From Colletotrichum lupini (Eukaryota > Ascomycota > Sordariomycetes > Glomerellales > Glomerellaceae): a stretch of 64,000 bases of DNA. Location of the stretch: positions 1 through 64,000 of the forward strand of contig NC_064677.1 of assembly GCF_023278565.1 (NCBI RefSeq). The letters run 5' to 3'. The position numbers were made by a program, and so were the translations under genes. Positions 54,815 through 64,000 of the stretch are shown here, piece after piece (the stretch's first letter is position 1; each line of letters opens with the position of its first letter). The notes under the pieces are model-generated. The model made no database searches, had not been told where the DNA came from, and saw only the letters and a list, made by a program, of their open reading frames with translations.

Positions 54815-56036
54815 TGTGCGACACTACAATTCATGATGCTGAGGAAGTCGATATGAGGAAGTGTGCGGTCTTCCGCAAGTGAGGTTGTTGCGATTGAGGG
54901 GCAGACTAGATAGCCATGTTATTGTCTCTTGAATTCGCGAGCCGCGACTCGGTTGGTCGCAGAGCGATTCCCCAAGCTATGCAACAGGAACAGAAGCGAG
55001 ACTGGAACAAAGAGGGAGTTCCAAGAGCGTGAAGCGGATGGCGTTGTCTCAACGAGTGGACGCGCTAGTGTCAATGAAGAACTCGACAGTAAGGACAAGC
55101 TTCGCGAATTGAATTGTTTAAGGTATGGACGGAAAAAAGGGAACGGAGATTGCGAGATTTGAGATGGGAGATCAGACTGGGAAAGGTAAGGGACGCACTG
55201 ATTGTTGCAGGCACGGAGATGGAGACCCAGAACCAAGTCCAGAACCAGAAATGGCATGCAGTTGCCAGACGACCTGACCCCGTCGTGGATTCCGGACGTG
55301 TCGGAGAGCGTCTGTGCGCGACCAGTAGCCCCTTCAACTTCAACTCACTGCGTGTCTGGGATTGGAGCTTGGCGTTCTACTGGTGGGTCCCACGGTTCCA
55401 GCCGCGTTCCTTCCCCTTCCCCTTCGAGTCCATCACCTAAGCACGCTAAGTAAGGGACGGGCTGCATGCACTCCATTCAATGACCCGACGTTTAGCCACA
55501 CGGAAGTAAGATATTTTATCGATAAGAAAAGGATCACAGATAAGATAACATACCTAAGCACCCAGAGCCACAGCATTCCATTCGCGCCGATTGCGGATGA
55601 CAGCATGTGAGTGAGTTGAGTGTTGGAGGGGCAGACCAAAAGTCCATGGGATGCCATGGAATTCTTCTAGAACACGTCAAACGTTACCAACAGTACCATC
55701 CATGATCTACTTACCTAGCTATCTCCAGAGTCGATCAGTTCGGGCATAGGTAGACAAGACTTTTACTCACGGCCAGAGGCAAACTTTCCCCTTCCTTTGG
55801 CTTGGTCGTCTTTTTTGTGCTTACCAACCCCGCGGGCTCACACAGTCACACTGCCATTGGGTGGGGAACAAGCATAGCTTGATTTTAAATGATGCCCATT
55901 TGACTTGCTCTTCAACCTCACCTTCATCTCTGGTGACATAGGTACCTTACTTACTCGGTGCACTCCGCTTTTCCGACGACTTCTTCTATGCAGCAACTCT
56001 CACTCCCATACTTCCAAAGATTACATTGTCATCAAC
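54815..56036. other. Divergent upstream region
   Basis: Between the long disordered-protein gene and CFD1. Several frames of 60-110 codons overlap on both strands without domain signal. I see no gene. Confidence 0.6.
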
Positions 56037-57008
56037 ATGTCGCTTTCTAAAGTGAAGCACATTGTGCTGGTATGACCCCTCATTTTTCTCTCCGTGTAAC
56101 TGAATGCCGACTGACTGGCCATGCAGGTCTTGTCGGGCAAAGGCGGTGTCGGAAAGTCTTCAGTGACGACGCAACTGGCCCTATCCCTCGCGCTCGCAGG
56201 GCATTCTGTGGGTGTACTCGATGTCGACCTTACCGGACCTTCGATCCCTCGCATGCTGTCGATTGAAGCAGAGAAGGTTAAGCAAGCGCCCGGAGGCTGG
56301 CTCCCCGTGCCTGTCCATGACGCCGTCGAAGAAAAGGGTATCGGCTCATTCCATGCTATGAGTCTCGGATTCCTTCTGCCCAGACGCGGCGATGCCGTTG
56401 TCTGGCGCGGACCCAAAAAGACGGCCATGGTCCGGCAGTTCCTCTCCGACGTCTTGTGGGATGAGACGGACTATCTACTCATCGATACGCCCCCGGGTAC
56501 CAGCGACGAGCATATTTCCCTTGCCGAGACACTGCTGCGAGATGCTCGGCCTGGCCAGGTCGCGGGTGCCGTTGTAGTTACGACACCGCAGGCGGTTGCC
56601 ACGGCAGATGTCAAAAAGGAGCTCAACTTTTGTGTCAAGACCAATATCAAGGTTCTCGGTGTGGTTGAGAACATGAGCGGCTTCGTCTGTCCTCACTGCT
56701 CAGAGTGTACCAACATTTTCAGCTCTGGCGGAGGAGCCGTCATGGCCCAGGAGTTCTCGGTACCATTCCTCGGCACCGTACCCATCGATCCTCAGTTTGG
56801 CGAACTTGTCGAATCCGGCAGGAGGCCGCAGTACCCTCAAGGGACGCAAATCCACGGTCAGGATATCGGTCAGGCCGAACAGGAGGGCGAGACAAAGGGC
56901 GACACTCTTGTCGAGAAGTACCAGGACTGTTCGCTGTCTCACATCTTTAGCGACATTACTTCCAAACTCACAACAACGGTAGAGGCACAAGCACAAGCAC
57001 AGTCATAA
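56037..57008 (+). CDS. CFD1: Cytosolic Fe-S cluster assembly ATPase Cfd1
   Basis: Mrp/NBP35-family P-loop NTPase (human NUBP2) that with Nbp35 forms the scaffold for cytosolic and nuclear iron-sulfur proteins. Exon 1 is 56037-56069 (11 codons, [11 protein letters not shown]), exon 2 is 56127-57008, giving 304 aa. The deviant Walker [10 protein letters not shown] is encoded directly after the intron; [13 protein letters not shown] and [13 protein letters not shown] follow. The C-terminal scaffold cysteines are in [13 protein letters not shown]. No N-terminal four-cysteine ferredoxin-like motif is present, which separates Cfd1 from Nbp35. The tail is extended with Gln/Ala repeats. Confidence 0.94.
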
Positions 57009-58639
57009 GCAAAATGAGCCATCTACGGATACAATGTCAACTCAAGGAGTAGACGACAGGCTCAGTCGCTGCACCGTGCCACAAGTCTTTACCCCTGGCG
57101 AGATGAAGAGGACGCTCGGCTTGGTGCCCAATTCTAGGCACACAACGTACCAGGGGTTGAGAACAGCCATGAACCGCACCGTACTGTGAGGTACAGAAAC
57201 ACTGGGCATGGCGAAGTCAAAGCAGCATGCGAAATTCCAGCTCAACACGCATCTGAGGGATACTGGGAATTTCTAGAGACCGGACAGCATATAGATGCCC
57301 ACTCCACGCTGACCGGGCCCGACTCCGCTGTCGTTGACGAAATCCGATGGGCGGCCCAGTCATCGATTCGTAGAAAGGTTGGAAGCACGTGAGGATGCAT
57401 CGAGATTGGTGGCATCCCGGTGCCTCGGACGGGCAAAGCCCCGCAAAAACATGGCGGTACCTGTCAATCAGGTACCTTGCCTAAGCCGCTGTCAAATCCC
57501 TGGTACTGCGCAAGAAGCCGCAAGAAGTTGAAGCACGATGACTTTCACCGCATGTCCCACCACTCGTATGTATTTACCGGATATGGTATGAGGAAGAGAT
57601 GCATTGCCTTTTTCTATCAACTGGTCCTTACAATGCGATGCATCGCGATTCGAGCCTATCTATCTCTCAGAATCCTTCACATTTGGTGACTTTGCTGTGC
57701 TGACCTTACCTACGTAAGTGTATCCGTACAAGTTACCCCTCCATGACAGGTGGTGTTAATCTTAGGTCCAGGCCTGGGGCTGCGAAAAATGACGTCTGAG
57801 TCCCGTTCTTCAGCGACACGTCCCCCCCTGCAGTGTATCTAAGCCACCAATGTCTTTCCCTGTCTGAGCTGTCTCGCAACCTCCAGGATGTCTTTTCCGT
57901 CCTTTCCCGGGCATAGCTCTCCACTGGCAAGTGAATTCAATTGACTACCAACTACTACCTTACGCGGCGCGATACTTCATATGGTTTGCAGCAGAGTCGA
58001 AGGTAGTGGGAAAGGAACAGGTGTTTTTTATCAGCAGGGAGACCTTGGGCATTCCCAAAACGGCTCTCTGCAGCGGACAGTCGGTCAAGAAATACCGCCA
58101 AAAAATGTTGCCATCTGAAAAGTGCGCAAATGGAAGTATCCGTGAGACCTGGACTTGGTGAGGGAGGTACTTTAGAGCAAGTACTGCCATGTATGTTTTA
58201 GCCAGAATGTCCTCCCAGTTGGCAGTGGCAGCTCCTCGTACCTCACGTACAAGTAGTAGCTTGGGCTGAAATTTTTGTGTGGCCGGGGAGGGGTCGCCCC
58301 CATGCCGCCAATTGTCGCTCAATTTGCAGAAACAACTTTTTTTAGATATTTTTTTATTTTTTTCTTAACCCACCCAGACAACGCTTCCCCTCCACCACGA
58401 ACCACAACGAGCACATCCACATCCACCACGACGGAATCCCTCCCGGAGCTTCAAAATTGACAGCCTACCTTTCCACGCCGAAATCTTTCTTCGGTTGTGC
58501 GACCTGCAAACCTCGTCTCTCGACCCGACGGAAACCTCATGATCAATACACAAACCTAGTACCTTGCGACGGTCATCTTCCTACTGGTGGCATTCACGCT
58601 GCCCCTCGTTCTGCGACTTCAGCCAATTTCTGGCCATCT
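57009..58639. other. Intergenic and SAMDC promoter region
   Basis: No protein gene recognised. A T-rich tract at about 58338-58364, followed by CA/CCA-rich sequence, suggests the core promoter and leader start of the SAM decarboxylase gene. Confidence 0.55.
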
Positions 58640-58687
58640 ATGAACCAAGTCGACCTCCTCCGCTTCCTCTCCAAGCCCGCAAAGTAA
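58640..58687 (+). promoter_or_regulatory. Upstream ORF in the SAM decarboxylase leader
   Basis: A short ORF, MNQVDLLRFLSKPAK then TAA, sits about 610 bp before the main start. Its stop overlaps a GTAAGC donor at 58684. If the leader intron 58684-58822 (acceptor CCCTAG) is removed, the ORF continues only as Lys-Pro-Arg-stop, so the peptide is almost unchanged with or without splicing. SAM decarboxylase mRNAs of animals and plants are controlled by polyamine-responsive upstream ORFs; a similar role here is inference. Confidence 0.5.
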
Positions 58688-59294
58688 GCCCTTCACTCTC
58701 CTCTTGGGTTCCTCGGTGGAAGTATCATCCATCGCATGCTCTATCTACTGATCGATTCAATCCGACAACCATTGACTACCTTCATAATATCGGCGCATCC
58801 CGCTAACGTTTCCCTTCCCTAGGCCCAGATAACACCTGCTTAAACACTAGGCACCAAACACTTCCATAGAAGCATCGCTCTTCTACTAGATTCCGTTTCC
58901 CACCATCCAACCGACTTCCCATCGCGCAGATAACCTCGTCTGCCGGGTCCGATACTCCACCACAGGTATCGGTTTCTGCCAGAGCGAGGCCCTACAACAA
59001 GACACAATTCCGATCCTTAGGGTTATTTTCCTACCCCTCAACGCTCGACCTCCCTAACGTCCTCAAGTGACGTTGCACCTTCTATACACTGTTTGCTGCT
59101 GGCTCCGCCAGCCTCCAAAATTGTCCACCCTCCTGTGGGCCTACTCTCTCAAACGAACGCCGCAAAGTTCGTTTGAGCGGTAGCTAGTGTCCCGCGGACT
59201 TCTAGCCCTGTACCGGGAAAGTCATCAAACATCCAAGCCTACTCTTTCTCACGCGAGCTCCCGGGTTGCGCCTAAAGAGCTAGTCCTGCAGAAG

Positions 59295-60933
59295 ATGGTC
59301 AACCCCTCCGTCCCCAACGACTACGCCCTCTCCCCGGCTGAGGCTACTCCTCATCTGACAATCAATCATGATGTCGCTGCTGACCTAGACTCCACCAACG
59401 CCTTTGAAGGTAATACGCGTAGCCTAAGCAAAATGACAAGCCTCTGATCCGACCGCTTGCTGACAGACATACTCTCTAGGCCCGGAGAAGCTCCTCGAAG
59501 TGTGGTTCGCCCCTGGCCCCGAGTCCCTCCCCGCGAGCGCTCAGCCCAATGGCCTGAAAGCCGTTTCCGCCGACACCTGGGTTACCATGCTCGACATGGT
59601 CAACTGCAAGATCCTCTCAGTCCTTGAGTCTGACTCTGTCGATGCCTATCTCTTGTCCGAGTCGAGCTTGTTTGTGTTCCCCCACAAGCTCATTCTCAAG
59701 ACCTGCGGCACGACCACTCTCCTCCTGGGCTTGCAGCGACTCCTCCACATCGCGGCTGAACACGCCGGCTTCCCCTTCCATAACGCCAAGGAATCCACCA
59801 ACGTCAAGGCTGCTGCAACCCCCTACCGAGTCTTCTACAGTCGCAAGAACTTTTTATTCCCTGACCGTCAACAGGGTCCCCACCGAAGCTGGAGATCCGA
59901 GGTCAAGTACTTGGATGACCTGTTCGAGGGTGGCAGTGCCTACATGGTTGGCAAAATGAACGGCGATCACTGGTACCTCTATATTACCACGCCGAACAAA
60001 ACCTTGACGCCCCCTAGGACTCCTGACGAGGCAGAAGAAGCTGCTGCATTCGCCGCCAGGATTCCCACAGGTAGCGTGGCCAGTTTCAGCAGCGGCTTCG
60101 AGGAGCGCAGTGACGAAACTCTTGAAATTCTCATGACCGATCTCGACCCTGAAAATGCGAAGCAGTTCTACTTGGCGGACGCGAGTGCGGTCGCTACCGA
60201 CAAGTTGCACTTGCCGCAGACACAGGCGGCTCGGGACGATGCCCACCAGAGTTTGGGTGACATGTCTCAGGTTCATGAGAGGGCGGGCGGCGAGGACCAT
60301 GTCGACGTCTTTGAGAACATCGGCGAGTCTGACCTCAACGATGGCGAACGTGCCGCCACTGAGGCTCTGACAACCGAGGGTCACGCAATTGGTACTGTTG
60401 TTTCCGAGGGTTGCGGTCTCTCCAGCGTGTACCCAACCAGCAAGTATCCCGGAGCTCGCGTCGACGCCTACCTCTTCAGCCCTTGTGGCTTTTCCGCCAA
60501 CGGTGTTGTTCCTGCCATTGCCGATGAAGACGATGACTCGAAGAATGAGAAGGGCGGAAATGCCGCTCATTACTTCACTGTCCACGTCACCCCGGAGCCC
60601 AACTGCTCATTCGCCTCTTTCGAGACCAACGTCCCTGGAGGCCAGAGTGGCCGTACCACGGCTGAGATCATCGAGCACGTCGTTGACATCTTCAAGCCTG
60701 GCCGCTTTAGTGTTACTCTGTTTGAGGCCAAGGGCAAGAGCGCCAACCCCTATGGCATGGGTGATTATGCTTCTCGTGCGACTGCCGTTCAGCGTCTCGT
60801 TGACCCTGTCCGCGGGTACCGTCGCATTGATCGCATTGTCCATGACTTTGAGGATTACGACCTCGTCTTCCGCTTCTACGAACGGGATGACTGGGCTGGC
60901 GACCGTGAGGCTCGCCTTGGAGAGGAGATGTGA
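59295..60933 (+). CDS. SPE2: S-adenosylmethionine decarboxylase proenzyme
   Basis: Cytosolic pyruvoyl enzyme making decarboxylated SAM, the aminopropyl donor for spermidine and spermine. Exons 59295-59409 and 59480-60933 give 522 aa; the start MVNPSVPNDYALSPAEAT was chosen because the longer frame begins with a non-ATG codon. The self-processing site is LLSESSLFVFPHKLILKTCG: cleavage before the Ser of the ESS motif (about 98-101) creates the pyruvoyl group, and the downstream Cys belongs to the active site. FEGPEKLLEVWF near the N-terminus and HFTVHVTPEPNCSFASFETN in the C-terminal half are family signatures. A fungal-type insertion (about 225-300) is acidic. The leader is long and contains an upstream ORF. 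Confidence 0.95.
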
Positions 60934-61659
60934 GTTGCCCTCCAAGAGGCGTTGGCTATGTTTCTATTCTTCGAACGCGTGATGCATCTAGCCATAGTCT
61001 GTCCGGTAGCCATCCCGTCCAAAAACGCTCGCTATATATCATACACATATCTTTGCAAGGTATTTTTATAGTCAGACACTGTCAATCTTTGGATTTAGTT
61101 GCAGGATTTGTTTCTGAAAACAGATTGTTTCGTCAATAAATCACGAATCAGAGCCCCCTACACGTCGTCCTACCCACGAGCTTTGTCACTTTATCTGACA
61201 TCCTGGGCCTGCTCCACTCATTGTCTGATATCTCAATCGACCATGATCCCGATGCGCTCGATTGCTGGGCAGATTTCTTCCACACTCAACGAGGCCGGCT
61301 GCAAGCCACAGCCATCCGGTTCAGCTACAAATTCTTGACCAGCCTCGGGCCGTTATTGACATGTCTACTGATATTGGCAAGGAGAAGCCCAGGCTTGAGT
61401 TGAGTCTGCCAACCACGCACAGTTTTCCGAGGCGTTTATGGCTGCTCAGTAGCAGCCGGGCTCTGGAATGCATCAGATCGATAGGCCTTTGAGTCCCGAT
61501 GCAGCGGTGCTCCAGCCCACAACCACCCCAGATGGCCGTTGGCCCCCAGCGACCAGTGCCTCGATTTGTCTCGGGCTGGAATGTTGAGAGCCCACCCGCC
61601 ACGCCAGCAAGTGCTGGCAGCCATGGCAAAGACACCAGCCATCCCACTTCAAGTGATAT
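60934..61659. other. Intergenic, nothing recognised
   Basis: Contains the SAM decarboxylase 3' region and the promoter of the membrane-protein gene. No other gene seen. Confidence 0.6.
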
Positions 61660-63038
61660 ATGAACATGCTCAGAGAAGGATATCGGAGGAGGGGTGATTT
61701 GGACTCAAGCAACAGTCAAGCATCCGATCAACCCTCGCCGCCTTCTGCCATGGCTCCTTCTCTCAAAGGCGACGACACCGTCAGTGTCGTCGAGTCGTTG
61801 GAGACAAAGTCCTCCATGTCAGGAAGCGATGTTTCCACAAAATCCCCGCCCAAGCCTCTCCCGATTGTCATGATCGCGGTCATGTTCTTCATGATCGTCG
61901 CGTCCGGAGGAGGCCTTTGTCTTTCGGCTCTTCAGTTTCGGCCCTCAAAGACTGGCGAGCGTGACTGTCTCAGTCAGAGCTTCATCCTGTTTGGTGTAAG
62001 TGCTGCCCCCAATGCCTGTGGCTCAGTGGAATGCAGGCTAACAATTCTTCACAGTCGATGATCTCCCCCATGTACGTGGTGTTACATATTATCGTGTCGT
62101 TCCGCAACTACCAGGTTGTCAAGAGGCAGTCACTGCAATCACCTTTGGTGTCATGGGCTGTCATTGTTGCCCGCTTGGGTCTCTTGCTCTGGATTCCGGC
62201 CGTGATTCTCTCTTCGGTAGCTCTATCACATTACCCCGGCTTCGTGACACAAAGCCCAATTACTGAGCTGAATTTCTCAGTATCCGTCATCGGAATGTAC
62301 GTCGCAGCCTGAAAATGCATGCATACAAAATGCGCCTGGGACTAACACTCTTCGACTAGTATTTGCAGCATTGTCGTCATTCTTGTCCTGGAGATTGCAT
62401 CGCACCCATTCGAGTTGCCCTGCTTCAGACGGCGGAACACGGTCACTTGTCTAGTCAGCGCCTTCGAAAAGGATCTCAAGGACGAGGAAGCCAAGCCTGC
62501 AAGCCGGCCAAACAGTCGTCCTCCGACCCCTCCAGCCTACTATTATTTTCCCGCCAACCACCGACACACGATCCCGGCCCCAGCAAGAGCCAAACTCGTC
62601 CGCAAAGCCAGCTACCCCCGGCGCCGAGAGCAAATCCCACCCGTCCCGCCTATCCCGTACCCGCACCCGGACTCCCTCGGCATCATGCTGCCCATCGCAG
62701 AGCCTCTGCCTCCTCTTCCCGAGCTGGAACAGACTTCCGTCGCGCCGGCCATCAAGATCACCCCCGCCAACGCGCCCGAATGTCTCTGCCCCGGGAACGG
62801 TAAGCTCGCCCCGCCGGCGAACAAGGACAAGCCGTGTCCCCCTCCCCCCGGAACGGCGTGGGCTAAGGATTGGGAGCAGCTAGCCGTTGATACCGGCGTG
62901 CGACGAAACGGGTCATTGAGCGACTATGGGTCTACCGTCGGAACGGATACGCTTGATGGAAGGTTCGATACCCGTGGAGTTGCGTTGAAGCCGCCTCTGC
63001 CTTCGATCATCGTCACACATAGTCCAGAGCAAGTCTGA
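61660..63038 (+). CDS. Four-helix membrane protein of unknown function
   Basis: Exons 61660-61995, 62055-62296 and 62360-63038 join in frame to 418 aa (donors GTAAGT and GTACGT). The N-terminal Ser-rich region is followed by four hydrophobic segments: IVMIAVMFFMIVASGGGLCL, MYVVLHIIVSF, WAVIVARLGLLLWIPAVILS and VIGIICSIVVILVLEIA, the last rebuilt across intron 2. A long cytoplasmic tail is rich in proline (PPVPPIPYPHPD, PPLPELEQ, PCPPPPG), suitable for SH3/WW-type interactions. The start could instead be the Met at 61750. Family not recognised; fungal-specific by appearance. Confidence 0.8.
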
Positions 63039-63677
63039 CAGCCGAAATGTTGTGGAAAAGTTGGATAAACTTCCTTCCTTTGAATGCTGTACTATTTGGT
63101 TGTCTGGATAAGGCGAGGTTATGGATTACGGGTCATGGGTAACGGATTACGGATTATGGGTTATGAGCAGATGCAGCGTTTTTTTGTTATCTTTACGAGT
63201 CGTCTTGTTGGATTTCTTTTGTAATGAATCTCAATTCCATTTTCTCGAACACTGTCCTCGTACAATCTTTTGAGAGCCTGGTGATGATCTTCTTCCTGGG
63301 ATCGAAGTTATGCTCCTCACAAGTCTGACGCCCGAGCAAGCAGGCCAGTCATCCCGCGCGGGAGGTCATCGCAGGCTCCGTAGTGAATAATGTGACGATC
63401 TGCAAAACACGTCAGATGCCCAATATACTCGGAAAAGCAGACTCGCTAGAGTTGGACGAGGCCCTCCATGCTTCTGGTTCATGATCCTGTACCAAGCAGT
63501 CGTGGAGGCTGTTGGGTGGATAACGAAGAGTATATAAACGAGGTCACAGCATCAAGCACATTATAGCCGTTCTTATGCTTGGTACCATTCTTTGACTCCT
63601 CGATCTCTGCACTTCACAATCCAATCCATCATCAGAAAGGAGATCGAGCAGGTTCCTTCGCCTGCGAGTCTAAAACC
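63039..63677. other. Intergenic region with a TATA box
   Basis: Degenerate GGATTAYGG-like repeats at about 63117-63168. TATATAAA at 63531-63538 lies about 140 bp upstream of the next start codon. A six-codon upstream ORF starts at 63575. Confidence 0.6.
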
Positions 63678-64000
63678 ATGAAGATCCAGAAGTTGCTTCT
63701 TCTACCTACTGTCTCCTCGGCCACATCGACGGGCTTTCCTACCTGCTTGCTCGGGCGCGGCGGATGGCAACTGGGTCACGGCAGACTCGATCTTTCTGCT
63801 TTTGCGGCATATTGAAACATCATCGCCGTAACTCTCAGCTACCGCACAAATGGTAGGATACGCTCAATCTACAATGATCATCATCTACACAGGCATGTAT
63901 CCTCTAGAGCTAACGCATGTGCTCTATAGTCTTTGGCTTCCCTACTTCACCTGAGATCCCACTGCTGGAACCAAAACCTGGGTTTACACGACCAGCGTCT
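63678..64000 (+). CDS. Possible small secreted protein, incomplete or spliced
   Basis: ATG 63678 opens MKIQKLLLLPTVSSATSTG followed by FPTCLLGRGGWQLGHG, with a stop at 63812. The N-terminus resembles a weak signal peptide. An AG acceptor near 63930 followed by coding-like text, and the strong TATA box upstream, suggest that the gene continues with further exons past the window edge. Family not determined. Confidence 0.3.

Noticed and set aside
54919..55657. Cluster of overlapping frames on both strands
   Set aside because: Mutually overlapping, low-information frames in a divergent promoter region; none has a recognisable motif.
59854..60585. 243-codon minus-strand frame opposite SAM decarboxylase
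   Set aside because: Antisense shadow of a strongly recognised coding exon.

Overview
The window is a left chromosome end of a filamentous ascomycete (Pezizomycotina, most likely Sordariomycetes). It opens with (CCCTAA)n telomere repeat. The genes carry short spliceosomal introns of about 45-120 bp with GTRNGT donors. There are AT-rich blocks that look RIP-mutated, a Fot1-like transposon, and typical fungal families (TRK, DUF3328/UstYa, heme-thiolate peroxidase, Zn2Cys6 regulator, CYP53). I cannot name the genus. No rRNA, tRNA or CRISPR array was found.

Layout. 0-42 kb is a gene-poor accessory subtelomere. Behind the telomere and an AT-rich block with degenerate repeats lie a broken ORF, a TRK potassium transporter (2.3-5.0 kb), a PLP aminotransferase (5.4-6.7 kb) and, divergent from it, a decayed cysteine-synthase-like gene (7.4-8.3 kb). 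From 8 to 21 kb is a gene graveyard: several coding-like remnants with stops and frameshifts, an ankyrin-repeat stub, two small secreted proteins and one unrecognised gene. A 1.89 kb RIP-degraded Fot1-like transposon sits at 16.9-18.7 kb. From 23 to 32 kb come an unspecific-peroxygenase-like enzyme, a fatty acid hydroxylase/sterol desaturase family protein, a small secreted cysteine-containing protein, an MFS transporter and an AYR1-like short-chain reductase. From 34.8 to 41 kb come an intronless GH78 alpha-L-rhamnosidase, a small secreted precursor made of six near-identical 14-residue repeats separated by basic cleavage sites, and a UstYa/DUF3328 oxidase gene. A second transposon-like element with 61-bp inverted repeats (41.3-42.1 kb) marks the edge of the accessory region.

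42-64 kb is core chromosome: NOP10, NOB1, a tandem-Zn2Cys6 transcription factor, a CYP53 benzoate hydroxylase, a long disordered conserved-type protein, the Fe-S assembly ATPase CFD1, S-adenosylmethionine decarboxylase with an upstream ORF, and a four-helix membrane protein. A last small gene starts near the right edge.

The main discovery candidate is the pair at 38.0-40.9 kb: a Kex2-type repeat precursor plus a UstYa oxidase, the minimal signature of a fungal dikaritin-type (ustiloxin/phomopsin/asperipin-like) ribosomal peptide. The repeated core is built around SADESY(L/D)PM, which I do not recognise from any described product. All exon boundaries were inferred by eye from splice signals and family motifs.
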